NCBI GenBank assembly: GCA_002189035.1
Contig: NEEC01000002.1
Coordinates: 4,177,001 to 4,241,000, forward strand
Direction of reading: 5' to 3'
DNA length: 64,000 nucleotides
DNA from: Utricularia gibba
Taxonomy: Eukaryota; Streptophyta; Magnoliopsida; Lamiales; Lentibulariaceae
In this document: positions 10,771 through 24,290 of the stretch, piece by piece
Layout: every line of letters begins with the position of its first letter
Numbering within the stretch: position 1 is the first letter of the stretch
The notes under the pieces: model-generated
Database searches by the model: none
Told to the model about the DNA's origin: nothing
Seen by the model: the letters and a program-made list of their open reading frames with translations, nothing else
Position numbers and translations under genes: made by a program

Positions 10771-11900
10771 TTTTACTTATGGATCGGACTGAACCATGCA
10801 GACTTCAGCACTCTATATGAATTTTAGTGATCTTCTTATGGATTTTGATATTCTATATCCCATATCATACATACAACAATTCCTCATATTTAAAGGAGAG
10901 AAAAATACCACATAAAGCCCTGGAAATTCATGTAAGCCGAGGCTCAAATCATTCATCTCCATGATTTGGTTTATAGGGCAGTAGGGGTTACCCCTGGACT
11001 CAAGGCCTTCCCAATCTAAGCATTTCTTAGCAAAAATGAACCCTAGTATCACATTGGGCACTGTTTCTCATAATCGTGTGCGTATGTCCCAAAATCAGCC
11101 CTAAAACGTTAAGTACACCCAAGGAAAATCTGAGTGTGTTCAATACATGGGAATCAGCTGAAGAAGAGGGCCTATTTGGATTGGTAAAGGAAAGTATTGA
11201 TCCCCCTCTCTAGCAACGGTTCAGCATGCATAAAGAAAACTTATTTATGCAAAAAGCCCAACCCAAGATTGGCAAAGAAAAGTAAAAAACTACACCTGAA
11301 AAGTAAAGATCCCAAACTAGGATAAAATAAAAACACATCCCGAATCGGGGTCAAAACAAGTGTCACTAGTAGTTATGCCTAAAATCTAAAATAAAATGTT
11401 TAGTGGAGGGGCTCTATGGAAGAGCTGATTTGGTGCTTGGTTTAGAGGCCAACTTCGCCGCATTTTCATCTTCAATTTTCTTTATAATTATGACCCAAAA
11501 ACGTTCTAAATAAGCATTGAATCCTAGAACTAGAGCATCTGCCAACTCCAAGGGATCATCTTCCATGTTTTCATCATCTTGGAGGGGAAACACCTACTCT
11601 CATTGAGGATAAAAAATCAGAAGGTTGAATACCTTAGCGTTTTGAAGAAGCTATCAATACATGACATGACCAATTATATTGAGCCAAAGCTGCAAAAAAC
11701 AACTGGATTCCACAAAGTTGTTCAATTGATTTCAGGGCGCCAATTTCAAATTGCAAATCTCGGCCTCTAACTCCTTAATCGGCTCCGGTTTGTGGTGGTG
11801 GGCATGAGTACAAGTTAGTTAACTCATCGCAAGTTGTGTGCTGATCCAACATAAGTTGATACGATCTCTAATCTCACCACCTCATGACGTAAAAGGAATA
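10771..11900. other. Decayed repeat DNA, probably element flank
   Basis: No catalytic domain. A minus-strand stretch near 11,420-11,580 reads like an acidic DENMEDDPLELADALVLGF segment, possibly the accessory or gag end of another Ty3 element, but this is weak. Confidence 0.35.
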
Positions 11901-13690
11901 CGATCATTTTTGGGGCATGTGGGTTTCAATCATAGTTTTCATTAAGAATTTTTCAATTGTTTCTAAACCCTTGACTAAGTTGTTGAAACAGGATGTCAAG
12001 TTCGAATTATTAGATTAGTATAAGGAGGCTTTCAACATGTTGAAGGAAGGTGTGATACATTGGTGATACAAACTCCAGATTGGTATGAACCATTCCATAT
12101 TATGTGTGATGCTTCGAATTTTGTAGTGGGTGATTTGCTAGGTCAGGAGATCAATGAAATGAACCATATGATTAGTTATGCATAAAAAAACAATGGATGA
12201 AGCTCTGTGAAATTACATGATAATGGAAAAAGAATGTTGGTAGTTTTCTTTGCTCTAGACAAATTTAAGAGTTATTTAATTGGGAGTAAAATTACTTTTT
12301 ATACTGATGCAGCCATTATACATCTGATGTCTAAGCGGGATATGAAGCCAAGGTTACTTTGATTGGTGGTGCTATTGTAGGAGTTAGACGTGGAAATCAA
12401 AGACAAACCAATGAAATAGTACTATGTAGCCTGACCAGAATCGAGAATCCAAAAGATGGAGAGGAGATCGCTCATACTTTTTCTAACAAATTAATAAGTG
12501 AAGTCTCACTCTCAAGCAAAACCAAGGAAGATCAATGAAAGTTTAAAAAACCATGAGAAACTGAAGTTGAAAAACGACAACAAGTACTACACACGACATG
12601 ACCCATACTTATGGAAAAGTTACAGTGATGAAGTGGTACGTAGATTCCTACTTGACTATGAGATTAACTAGGTTATTGAATTTTGACTTCATCACTATGT
12701 GAAGGTCACCACGGACCAAACTTGACTGTGGGTATTATTGGATTTTGATTTTTCAAGATTGTTTTCATTTTATGTAGGGCTTGTGATGCTTTCCAATGAA
12801 TAGGTAACATTACCAACAAGAATGAAATGCCTTTACAGTCCATTTTTCGACTCAAATATTCAATGTTTGGGGAATGGATTTTATGGGTCCATTTCTGAAT
12901 TTGCATGGATATGAGTACATTCTAGTATGTGTAGGTTATTTTTCAGGTGGATAGAAGCAATTCCAATCCGTGCATAGGACACCAAGGTTGTGATGGATTT
13001 TCTAAAGAAAAGCATTTTGGAAGATTTGGTGTCTCAAAGGTGCTCATTGGTGATAGAATGTCACCTTCTTCAACAAGGCTTTGGAAAATTGCTCAAAAAG
13101 TATAAAGTGTGGTATAAGCCTTCAAATGCTTATCATCCTCAGCCTAATGGGGCAAGCAGAGGTATCAAATTGCAAAATTAAGCAAGTGTTTGAAAAAACT
13201 GTGAACTTGTCCAAGAAAAATTGGTGCCAGAAGCTGGATGAAGCACTTTGAGCAATTCGGAACGCTTACAAGACTTTGATTGGCACTCCTTTTAGGAATG
13301 TTTACGGTAAGAACTTATCTACTAATCAAGTTGGAGCACAAAACCAAATGGACAGTCTAGTAGCAATAATGTGAAGGAAAGTAGCGAGACTATGAAGTTT
13401 CAATTGCAGGAGTTGGAAGATTTGAGGCAAATTGCTTTCAACAACTCTTGCAGTTTCAAAGAATAGACAAAGGTCTACCATAAGAATTGCTTTCGCATGA
13501 AAGGATTTGAGCCATGGTAGAAGGTACTACTGTATCGTTCCTAGTTCAAATTCCATCCATGGAAGTCTAAATCGAAATGGGAATGACCATTTGTGGTGAA
13601 ATCCATGAACAGTAATGAGTCTATTGAATTATTTGATAAAGATCATGAGCTTTCTAAAATGTGCATTTCAGGGCATTATGCCCTTTCTAA
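11900..13690 (+). mobile_element. Athila-like Ty3/gypsy RNase H and integrase remnant
   Basis: Read across frameshifts, 12,060-12,420 gives RNase H of the RT: HIMCDASNFVVG-like, KTMDEA, MEKEC, ALDKFRSYLIGSKITFYTD, HLMSKRDMKPRLL. About 12,600-12,660 gives DPYLWKSYSDEVVRRFL (integrase N-terminal side). 12,900-13,320 gives the integrase core: [52 protein letters not shown]. Domain order and wording fit Athila-type Ty3 elements. Many stops. No LTR pair can be assigned to it. Confidence 0.75.
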
Positions 13691-14225
13691 AATAAATGGT
13701 AATACCAAAAAAGTGTAAAAAAATGGTGGCCCGTCTTTTTTCAGCCTACAATATTTAAAGAAAAGCTCACTGTGCTTGTTCTTGATGAGTTAGGGTGTAG
13801 TCTCTTCTGTTCTTTTTTACACAATCTACCTTGATTCATTTCTTGGCATTGGATTGCGTTGCTTCTTCATCAAAAAACAAGTCTTAAGATTTCGTCGCTC
13901 CTTTAGATGTGCTCAACTACAATCATGCATGCATTAAAAAATATGCAGATTTATTGGAAGATGCGAGATGATTTTTTGTTCTGATATTTATGGGGTTGGA
14001 TTTTGCTGAGTTTTGCTAATTCAGCGTATTAACATGGATTTTGTGGTGGGAGATCTAAAGATAATTAGTTTCATTGAAGGGTTTTTGCACTTAGGGTTTC
14101 TATGAAAAGTTTCCAAATGAAATCTAGCCATTGAGATAAATTCGGATTTCATGTTAGTTGCCGGATGTTTATTAATTTTTTTAAACCTCACCCTATTTTT
14201 CTCCTCCATTTTCTGGTAAGTCAAT
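13691..14225. other. Decayed DNA between Ty3 and MULE remnants
   Basis: No domain recognised; short stop-rich frames only. Confidence 0.4.
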
Positions 14226-15470
14226 GAATTCTGAAGATGAGAAACTTCATGACTTGGAATACGATAGTGATTATTATATGAAGAAAGGTATTGAATGGAA
14301 GTTTACGAAAAATAATGGGCGATGATTGATTTTGATTTGTTAATTCGACGGCTATTCTTGAAACACTCACATGCTTGCTTTATAGAGCATTGTTGTGTGC
14401 CTTAGTTGAAAAATTGGTTAGTCAGACCATGGTAGATTAGGTGAAAATATTTTCAAAAGCTTTTGAATCATCCAAGGTATTCATTGAAAGCATTTTGTCA
14501 TGGTATTCAAACAGATCACAATCTCCAATGCGCACCTCACATAGTTTGAAGAGATAAGGAGTATGCCTAGAAGTTGGGTATAGGTTTTGACTTTTCAGAA
14601 TTTGTTAAGTTACGTTCGTATGTGGCCTAATATAAGCAGTTGAATCTTGGATCAACTGATGTAATCTTCAAGTGTCATGATGGTGATTTTGTTGATCGAT
14701 TAATGTGCATAGGAGTGTACTTTTATCCAAAGTTACATTTTTATTCTTTTTGTTATATGGTAAAAGTATAGATTGACTTACTTCAAAATGTGTTGTTCGC
14801 AACTTGCTGACATATAGGTTGCAAAGATGGCTTCATATAAAGTGAGAGGAAAGTGATTGGAGTTGATGGATTGCACATGTTGTCTAATGTGGAAGAGAAA
14901 TTGATAGTGGCAACCACATGTGACCCAAACAATGGAGTTTTCCCTTTAACATGGGGGGTAGTTAGAGGGGAGATAAACAAGTTTTGGAAGTGGCTCCACC
15001 GATTGTTTGTCAAAAATTATGGTATAACTAATGAGAACTCTTCAACAAGCATGGTTTTTTTGTCTTATATAGTGATAAGGGGATGCACTTGGTTTTTCAT
15101 AGCATATCTGTTTGTGGATTAAGGTTCATTATTGTGTGGCCCATTTGCTAAAAAACATGAGAACACATGTGAGGGTCGATCTACTTGATAGAGTTCAACA
15201 ATTAGTATTGAATGCAACCCAATCGGCAAAACAAGAAGAGTTCAAGGATGTAATGAGAAAGTTCAAGGGGATTTTCCCTAAGAGTCATGCTTATCTTTCA
15301 TTGATAAACCCCAAACATTGGGTGCTAGTATATTTTTAGAGGAGCAACAAATGTCTTCTACTTACAAATAATAATTCAGAATCTATAAACTCTACATTGA
15401 AAAAAGCACATGGCTTACCCTTCATCAAAATGTTGGAAAAGATCAATCATTAGTTTGCAAAGTAGTATGT
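14226..15470 (+). mobile_element. MuDR-type MULE transposase remnant, N-terminal and catalytic part
   Basis: An acidic start (EDEKLHDLEYDSDYY) at about 14,230 is followed by a catalytic segment at 14,853-15,120 with IGVDGLHMLSN, IVATTCDPNNGVFPLTWGVV and RGEINKFWKWLHRLF. Then comes a YCVAHLLKNMR..VRVDLL block with EEFKDVMRKFKGIFPKSHAYL (15,112-15,339) and SESINSTLKKAHGLPFIKMLEK to about 15,450. This is the order of the MULE transposase domain. Frameshifts divide it. The SWIM and zinc-knuckle end is absent here; a candidate tail lies at 22.6-22.9 kb. Confidence 0.8.
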
Positions 15471-16790
15471 TGTCATTTTCTACATAATTATTATATATTA
15501 TTACATATTAATTTACGATTAAATCACCCAAATTAGGAGTTATATTAATAAGTATTTTATTTTATTATAAAAATCTAATTATTATTATTTGTATATATTT
15601 TTGTGTTATTTTTCATGTATTTTCACCCTAAATGGCAGGAAGCAATCTGGAATTTGGTATGACTTGTACACAACTTAGATCTATTATGAGCGGAAGACTA
15701 ATATTGTTTAGGTTTCATGTCTTATGACATTTCATAAGTATGCTGTAATATTGTTTAGCTGACTACATAAGCAAGACAGAAGAAATGATAGAAAGAGAGT
15801 AGAGGAAGTAAATGCAAGGGGAATTTTTTTTAGCTGACTACATAAGGAAAACTTGGAACACCTTAGATCGACCTTTTCCTTTTTGGAACAACCTTGGCTT
15901 TCTTCTTCCTCTCCAATGTGGGGAAGAAGACTTTTACTTTTCCACTTTCCATTTTTGTTTTCATGGCCATTCATGACTAAAATTTTTTAGTTTCTAGGAA
16001 AATATGAAGTTACCTTCAATATCTCGAGCACAAATCTCGTTTCTTCTCTGATTTTCTTCTAGATTTTGCATATTTCCATACATCATGTTGCAGTCTTTTT
16101 ATAACATATCTTAGTCATGGTCTATGAGTAGGTGGCCACTCCTTATGGATTTTGATGAAGAGCGTGATGAAGAACACCATCTACAACTCTATTCGTTTGA
16201 AGGAGAGTGAATTGTCTGTGATTGGGATACTTTGTTAATGGAGGGTAGTAACCTCGTACCTGCCATTGTTCATTGGCAACAGCTGAGTACATGTGTAGAA
16301 TTCGGTTTGGATGGTGATCGACATCAATCATTTTGTCCTCTTAATCATCCATGAGGGAATCACATTAGGCAATTCCTTCCTCCTATAACCTGTTATTTAG
16401 AAGGAACCAGTGAAAGTCGAGGTGAGGAGAGAAAAAGGAAAAAACAGAATCTCTTTCCTAGGAATTGCTTAGCTTAATCAAAGTGCATGATTTACATTAT
16501 ATTTTATATTCCAGTACTTGAAAATTCCTTTTATAAACCTATTCAATTTGAAAAAGTTTAGCATAAAACGCTATTCACAAAACACAACTCTCTGAAATCG
16601 ATACTTGTACTATGCTTTAATTGTGTTTTACAGTTTTATAATTAAAGTTTGTTGAGTAAATGACATGCAAAAATTTTTGGTGATGTTCCCAATAAGTTAA
16701 GTATTTTTGTGTTTGGTGTTGTGTATACTTTTTCTTTTTTTTCTTCTTTTTCTTTTGTTTCTATATTGTTGCTATTTTTCCCTTTTTATG
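15471..16790. other. AT-rich intergenic, nothing recognised
   Basis: No domain or repeat match to other parts of the window was found. Confidence 0.45.
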
Positions 16791-16799
16791 CATTCAGTC

Positions 16800-16965
16800 C
16801 ACCAGAGAGGACTTTGAGCTACGACCCTATCTGTTCCAAGCACTTCTTAAGTTTTTTGCGAGGAACAATCATGACCCTAATCGTCATCTCCAAAAGTTGC
16901 ACATGACTTGTGCATCTATGCGCCCAAAAGGTACAATGAAGCACCAAGTCAAGTTGTGAGTATGA
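16800..16965 (+). mobile_element. Ty3/gypsy gag N-terminal remnant
   Basis: The translation reads EDFELRPYLFQALLKFF then NHDPNRHLQKLHMTCASMRPKG, matching the gypsy gag pattern FELKPxxIxLLPKFxGxxxEDPxxHLKEFHxVCxSM. It is on the plus strand, opposite to the pol remnant just downstream, and runs directly into an LTR-B fragment. Confidence 0.65.
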
Positions 16966-17572
16966 AGGCTTTCTCCATGAAAATTAATTTGGAAACTAAT
17001 CAAACAAACCACATTTCAATGCAAAGAATTGAATTTAGTAGTAGTAGATCCAAGTCGATCCATAGAGAGCAAACAGTTTTTAGTTGTTGGTTCTATGTGT
17101 AAGCTCTATTAAATAATGGGTTTGTTTGATGTAGGTTTCTGCTCTAAGAAAAATCAATAAAAGGATTCTACTAGTTCCTAAACTAAAAGAGAATAATAGA
17201 GTATATTAGTTGGCATTTCAAGTTGCAAACAATGATCATTGCACTTGATAAAAATTAAATTGTGTGTGAACGAACTAAAATTCTTAGGGGATTAAGCGTG
17301 CATGCGAAAATAGTTACAAATGATGAAACCATTCGAACAAGTTCAACATTAAAAACACTGAACAGAAATAGCATGCATGTTCAAGAAATAAGATTCGGGT
17401 GAAAAGTAGAGTGTTTGTTTGAGTCTCCATGTCTAGTGTTCTCTTTATGTTTTTCTTCTCAAAATGCAGATTCTATCCTTGTTTTTTGTTCACGTCTGAA
17501 CTCCACTTCTAGACATTGGAGATTAATCCCAGTGTCATGTTGGAATGCCTTTTCTTTTGGCTTTTCTTATGT
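16955..17572 (+). repeat. LTR-B fragment, truncated at both ends
   Basis: Matches 21,470-22,095 in direct orientation, with shared blocks such as AAAATTAATTTGG, AAACAAACCACATTT and GGATTAAGCGTG. Both the TGATGG start and the CCATCA end are missing. With the copy at 21,446 it brackets a minus-strand Athila-like pol, so the two may be remains of an LTR pair. Confidence 0.65.
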
Positions 17573-18590
17573 CCTTGCCTTTTAGTCTCTCTAATTATCT
17601 CACTAGTGACTAATAGGCAAATGCAAGATGGCCTAGGTCTAGTCCAAGAGTGGTTCTAGTGACCTAACGAACGTAGGTACTCTATGCAGTCCAGGGTTTA
17701 CACTCAAGATGACTGCAATAATTTTTTTTAGAAGGTAAATATAAAGTTAAGATCGAAACGGATCTAGGCCTCACATATGACTAGTGTGTGCCAGCTATCT
17801 TACTAGACACTAGAATATTCCTAAGTGTTCCACCAAACCTTCTACTGACTTACTCATAAGTTGACATAGTCACAATTACTCAAAAGTAAGTAAAATATCA
17901 TATAAAGTTCACTAATTGAAGCAAAAAAGAAAAAAAATAAAGTGCCCAAAAAGCTTCATCAATTGAAAAAATTCAAAGGTTGGATTTGGTTACCTCCTCA
18001 AGTCACTTCTGATTTAAAATTGCAATTTGCTTTTCCAACAATGCCTCCACTTCAACTTCCTCCTTCATGTAATGTGAGAAGGAACTCCTTTTCTTTCATA
18101 ATAAATAGATTCACATCCCATGACTGCCCTCATTTGACTTGGAATCAGCATGCGATGGTGTTGACAAAATAATGCGTGAGAATTGCATGAAAAGCAAAAA
18201 GAAAAGCACATAAAAGAAAACATAGCTAAATCTGGGTGACTTCCAATAGTGTCCTCTATAACTAACTAAACAGTTTCGGCCATAGGAGAGAGAATCACTC
18301 CCTTTCTTCCCAATAAATCTTCATCCTTTGAACATTCACAATAAAGTAGTTTGCATAAGGATTTCTGTCAAATAATTCAACTAAACCATTACTCTTTACA
18401 GATTTCAACATGAATGGACCTTCCAATTTTGACTTCAACTTCCCCATATGGAGTTAGAACTTGGAATGATACAATAGTACTTCTGACTCATCCTTTCTTC
18501 TGAATTCTGTTGTCATGGAGGAGGTTTGTTTGTTCCTTGAAATTCATGAGTTACCGTAAGACATCTACCTTAATTCCTCCAATTCCTACA
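17573..18590. other. Decayed retrotransposon flank
   Basis: No clear coding domain. It lies between an LTR-B fragment and the integrase of a minus-strand Ty3 remnant and is probably its 3' internal part. Confidence 0.35.
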
Positions 18591-18599
18591 ATTTAAACT

Positions 18600-20900
18600 T
18601 CTTGATTTTTCTGTTTCCAGTCACATCATCGCTCATCAATTGGATTGTCCATTGGGTCTTGTGCTCCAACTCAACTAATAGATGACAATTCTTCCCATAA
18701 ATTACCTTGAAGAGGCTCATACCAATCAATGTTTTGTAAGCAATACAAATTGCCCAAAGTACATCATCGAACTTTTAACTCCAATCTTTCCTAGACAAGT
18801 TGATAGTCTTCTTCAACATTTGGTCAATCTTATGATAGTATAACTCTGCTTGCCCGTTGGTCTGAGAGTGATAAGTATTTGAGGGCTTATTAGCATACTC
18901 TATACTTCTTGAGCAATTTTTTCAGAGCCTTGTTAAAGAAGTGTGATCCTGTGCCACTAATGAGTACTTTTTAAACACCCAATCGAGCAAATATGTTTTT
19001 CTTCAAGAAATCCATCACGACTTTTGTGTCCTATGCATGGTTTAGATTTGCTTCAATCCATCTAGAAAGATAATCCACACATAGTAGATATACTCATATT
19101 CATGTGAATTAGGAAATGTCCCAATAATATCAATTCCATGCATCAAATATTTCAGTCACAAAAATAGGTTGCAATTTGAGGCATTACACATAACATGAAG
19201 TGATTCTCTTTAGTATGGGGCTTAGATCAAAGGTGCTGTCATTACTCCTTCCTTCAACTTGTTGAAAGCATCCTTGCAATAATCTAAAAACTCAAACTTC
19301 ACACCTTGTTTCAAGAACCATCAAGAGTTTAATGACAGTTGAGAAATCCTTGATAAACTTGCAATAAAAACCTACATGGCCCAAAAATAATTGTATTGCT
19401 GTTATATCCTACAGTGAGGTAAGATTAGTGATTGTACCAACTTTCACAGGATCAACACGTAAACCATAACTAGAAACAACATGTCCCAATACTATCCCTT
19501 GACTAACCATGAAATGATATTTTCAAAATTAAGCACTAAATCTTTCTCAATATATCTACATAAACCTTTCTTCAAATTTTCCAAGCATTCATCAAACTTT
19601 GATCCATGTAATGTAAAATCATCCATGAAAACCTCCATGCTTTTATCAATAAAATAAAAAAAATACTCATTACGCACCTTTGAAATGTCGCAAGAGTATT
19701 ACATAAGCCAAAGGGTATTCTCCTATAACTAAACGTACTGAATGGATAGGTAAATGTTGTGTTCTTTTGATGCTCGAGTAAAACTGCCACATGATTGTAA
19801 CCCGAATATCCATCAGGAAAACAGTAATATCCCTTACCACTAAGTTTGTCAAGCGTTTGATCAGTAAAGGGGAGAGGGTGGTGTTCATTTTTAGTGACAT
19901 CATTCATTTTCTGGTAATCAATACACACTCTCCATCGGTTTTGAACTCGCACAATGAATCATTTCAACTATTTCTTTTGATTCAACCAAGTTTTTCTTTT
20001 GGTCTGTTTCTTGAACTAGTTCATTACTAAACTGACTAAGGTTGAATCACTTCTCTTTCGGGCAATTTGTTCTTGCATCTCAACTCTATTACTGAAATAT
20101 TCAACTTGATTTTAAGGTTCTTGTTGGCTCCATGAGTTGACTCTTTCTCTTTTTCGCTTTTCTCTCTATCATTGCAGGTTTCCTTTAGCATACTCTTCAC
20201 CATTTCTTCCAAAGGTAATCCTTGTTTACCCTAATTATTCCTTTGGTGAGGGGGCTGATATGGTCATTGATGCAACTGTTTGTACTAAAGATTCCCGTAA
20301 GTATGTCCCTCTGGTTGAGCTTGCTGCATAGATTGATGTTGTGTGTCTTGCTGTGGCTGATTCTACTACAGTAGATGTTGATTTAGTGGATCACCACTCC
20401 TCCATCTCAAATTGAGGTGCTTCAGAGCATAGTGCCAAGGTTGATGCCATACTTCTTGATTTTTTGCATATACCATAGCATTCACTCTCACATTTCTTTC
20501 ATTCAATGGGCATGTTTATGTTATGTCTTGGGACAGAACATACCTCTCACAGAATTAGCTGAGACTGAGCTATGCATACTCTCAATTCCTTGGTGCATCT
20601 CTCCGTAGTGTAACAATACCGAGAATGTTCCACCATCTCTTGTATTTTGGCCCAGGCCTGGATAGGGGTGAGTGTCCTGACATTCTCTCTAGTAATAGCA
20701 TCTAAGCAAATTCTCAATGGTGGTAATAATCCTTCTAGAAAAAAATTCAACCAAGGTATGCCTTTCATACCCGTGATTCGGACAACTTGCAAGCAATATA
20801 TTGAATTTTTCCAAATATTCATGGAGTAGGTCTCCCATAAATTGATGAATATACACGATTCTTCTCCTCAACTCTTCAACCTTGGAAAATGGAAAATACT
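18600..20900 (-). mobile_element. Athila-like Ty3/gypsy gag-RT-integrase remnant
   Basis: On the minus strand gag lies at 20,870-20,550: HQFMGDLLHEYLEKFNILLA, CPNHGYERH, then ITRENVRTLTPIQAWAKIQEM. RT lies at 19,952-19,492: RVCIDYQKMND, FPDGYSGYNHVAV, FGLCNTLATFQRC, and a VFMDDFTLHGSKFDECLENL catalytic segment in another frame. Integrase lies at about 19,080-18,610: RWIEANLNHAQDTKVVMDF, YHSQTNGQAELY, SKFDDVLWAICIAYKTLIGM, LEHKTQW. Gene order is correct for Ty3, but the ~2.3-kb span is far shorter than an intact Athila coding region and stops are frequent. Confidence 0.8.
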
Positions 20901-21445
20901 TATTTAAAAATGGCTATTTAATTTCAGTCAAGCTCTCTATGCTCCCCTATTCCAAGGTGTGTAACCACTCCTTTGCACCTTCTTCAAGTGTAAACTAAAA
21001 AACCCTTAAAAGCATGTTGTCTTCTATCACTTCCTTTGGTTTAACACCAACACTGACTGAAATACAACTGTCCAAGTGTTGATGTGCATCATCTTTCCTA
21101 GTTCCATACAACTTCGCAAAAGGTTGATTATCCCTAGTCTGAGAACAAATTCAATGGCTTCTTCTGGAAAAGTTATGCAGATTCTACAACATGAATAATC
21201 ATGACAATCATATTGCTACATAGTTTTCTCTCCTCCCTTGCATCCATGATTAATTTTTGTGTAGCAGCTCCTCTATTGACCTTTTCGTTTGCCTGATGCT
21301 GCTTCTCTTTTGCACATTTCTTTTGCTCCTTTGCAATTCTCTCAGTCTCCAAATCAAGCAGAAGAAGAGTTTAACTTGTAGAAGAATGCAAACACATTAA
21401 GAACAACAACTAAAAAACACCTAGCCCTTTGGAAACAGGACCATC

Positions 21446-22608
21446 TTATGGATGGAAAATTCTATAGCTATCGCAAGTATAAAGCTTTCCCCATCAAAAT
21501 TAATTTGTAAACTGAACAAACAAACTACATTTCATTCGTAAAGAAATAGATGTACTTGTAGTAAGTAGAGGTCAATCCACAGAAAGCAAACATTTTTTAG
21601 TCATTGATCATATGCATATGATGGATTAAATAAGGGTTTGGTCCTATGGGTAAGCTAGATAAAATAGAGGGTTTGTCTAAAATTGATAAAAGACTTCTAT
21701 TGATTTCTAAACTAAAAGCAAATAACAGAGCATGTTAATCGGCATTTCAAGCCATAAAAAATTGTCATTGCACTTAATCCAAAATTAAATTGTGGGTGAA
21801 CGGACTAAAATTCATAGGTTATTAAGCGTGGATGTGAAAACAGTTATGAAATTGATTTGACCAACACATTAAACATTAAAACAAGAAATAGACATATTGT
21901 GGACATTCCGGAAATAAGATACAAGAAACAAGGTTTGGGAGAAAAGTGGGATATTTGTTAGATTCTCTAGTTCTGGTGTTCTCTTTATATTCTTCTTTTC
22001 AAATTGCAGGTTCTAAAGCCTCCTTGTTATTTGTTCATATCTCAACTACACTTCTGGATGTTGGAGATTAGTTCCAATGCCATGCTAGAATGCCTCTTCC
22101 TTCGTCTTTTGTTCAACTTCAAACGCAAAAGCACTTTCTGGAGAGAAAATCTTTCTAAAACAGAAGATTCCTGCCCAAAACAGAAGATATCGTCGGGCCA
22201 ATAAAAAATCTCTCAAGGCAGCAGATCTTTTCTTCTATTTGTTCACACCAGTCTTGCATGTCATCCGCACTTAGTTATGTCTATTGCGAGATTCCTGCCT
22301 TCTTTGTAGTTAGCTTTCTTTATCCTTCCTCCACACTCAAACCTATAATTCCTATTTTACTCATGTACTCATAATAACTTTGTCGATTGGTCAGATTATG
22401 TGGCTCAACCCAAATGGACTTGGCGTATATGGAGATGAATGAATAATAAAACCAACTTGCACTTAGACTAAGGGGAAAATGGCCCAAATCACATCTTTAC
22501 AAAAAATAATTTGACTCATGTTTTGCATTATCCTTATTCAAATTCATATAATCCTAATATGCTAACAATGAAATTGACTCAAATATGTTGAAAATTGAAA
22601 CAACATCA
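21446..22608 (+). mobile_element. LTR-B copy, nearly complete
   Basis: Starts TTATGGATGG (consensus TGATGGATGG) and ends ACATCA at 22,608. It aligns over much of its length with the LTRs at 34,202 and 58,172. It lies on the gag side of the minus-strand Athila-like remnant and could be its 5' LTR. Left flank CCATC and right flank TATGC differ, so it is not a simple solo LTR. Confidence 0.7.
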
Positions 22609-22900
22609 TATGCATCCTTCTTACTTCAAGGCCAATTATGTAGTGATGTATGATAACAATACTTATCGATTACTAGTTGCCAAGTATTGCCTTTTAGATG
22701 ATCAACTACCATTGTTGCCACCACCTTGAAAGCAGAGGATGCCATGATGTCGAGCTAAAAGCATGCTTTCTTGATGAGAAGTGTATTTTGCAATGGTTGT
22801 GGTTAAAAAGGGCATAATTGTAGGAAATGTCCCAACAAAAAAGTAGATGATAATACTAATGATATTGAGGACTAAACTTGTGACTCATCGTCAAAAGAAA
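22609..22900 (+). mobile_element. MULE transposase C-terminal remnant with zinc knuckle
   Basis: The translation gives HPSYFKANYVVMYDNNTY, DDQLPLLPPP, a degraded basic linker, then CNGCG.KGHNCRKCPNKK, a CCHC-like zinc knuckle, and an acidic tail. This is the usual end of MuDR-type transposases (HPCYSxETYxxxY...PLxPP...GHNxRxC). It begins directly after the LTR-B end and is in the same orientation as the MULE at 14.2-15.5 kb. Confidence 0.6.
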
Positions 22901-24290
22901 TAAATTTGACAAACGATTTTATAGAGGAGTCATGCAACCATGATCACTCATAAAATGATGGATCTTGTCAGCAACAAGGAAACAACAAGAATCGACATGA
23001 CACTGAAAACAAGAAAGATGTGTAGGTGGAACAAGGCAAGATGTCAAAATTTAAGAGTATATGGTCATTGGTGAGATGATGTTATATGCCCTATCATAGA
23101 GTAAGTAAAGAGAAATATTTTTTTTAGCAAACAATGATATCTATCTCACACTTTCTTTAGTCAATACAAACTTTACAATTGTATCTTAATCATAATCATA
23201 ATTGTCAATATACTCATGCAAATATAATATTATTGAACAAATCAAACAATATTTAATTACATAAAAGAGCACAACATCATACTCTCATTTTATGAACAGT
23301 TTTTGAAAAATTTAAATTTCTAAATCAATTTTTTTATCTTATTTTTCATTCAATATACGAGTTTTGATATAAATGTTGTGACCTTCATAAACAATATAAT
23401 TTTCAAAAAAACAAAACTTGGGTCAATGTAGAACAAAACAAGCAAAAAAGGATAATGTTCAACCATAATAGCTCCATCTACAAGAATGTTAGGGCCAAAT
23501 CACATAAATAAAAATGTGAATTGGGTCAGAATAGTTCTAAATAAAATTTATTAATTAAAAAAAATTACAAACAAATAATTGTTGACTCAAAAGTGTAGCT
23601 CACATAGGTCAATATAACTGGACTAGCAAAATATTAGGTCATACAAATTATAATGGCACAAAATGCATGGATCACAACTAACAAACTAAATAAACATTGG
23701 GGTCACAACTGTTATCACACCGTTTATTTTCTTTCTACACATAAGTAAGCCACTCATGGATTATATGCATTCCAAAGAATGTAGATCTACAAAACCTAGG
23801 TATTCCTTTATATTGTTTTTTCCTCTAGTGGGTGACACAAAGAATGTAGATCTTATTGTTTCCTCCAAGTCCTTGTCGAAAGTTTGTACTCTTCCTATGT
23901 TTTTTACAACGAGTGGTTGGAAAATCGAGTTTTTAAATCTCATTTCTTTGAGTCACTCTCTCAAAAACTCGATTTCTTGCTCTTTTTGCTAGGATTTTTT
24001 CTTTTATTTTTGTAGTCAAATCATGCTAGTCTACCTTTCATCATGACAACTAGAGTTAAATGTACTATCACTATCCACTTTTCAGTTGCAATATATTTTT
24101 TTCTTATTTTCTAATCATTATTTAGAAAATACCTCATGGAAAATGATTAAATAATCTTATTCAGCTTGAATGGGGTTGCTTGCTTGGATCCAATTTCAAA
24201 TACAATTCCAACCCTTATCCGACTCTTTTGAAATTGCATTATATATTCATTATTATAATCATTATTGCAATTACTTGAGATCATATCTCA
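22901..24290. other. AT-rich intergenic
   Basis: No domain recognised; scattered short ORFs have no coding character. Confidence 0.45.

Noticed and set aside
16917-16921. TATGC as a target duplication pairing with TATGC after the LTR-B end at 22,609
   Set aside because: The left copy falls inside continuing gag coding sequence and is not followed by an LTR start; a 5-base match is easily chance.
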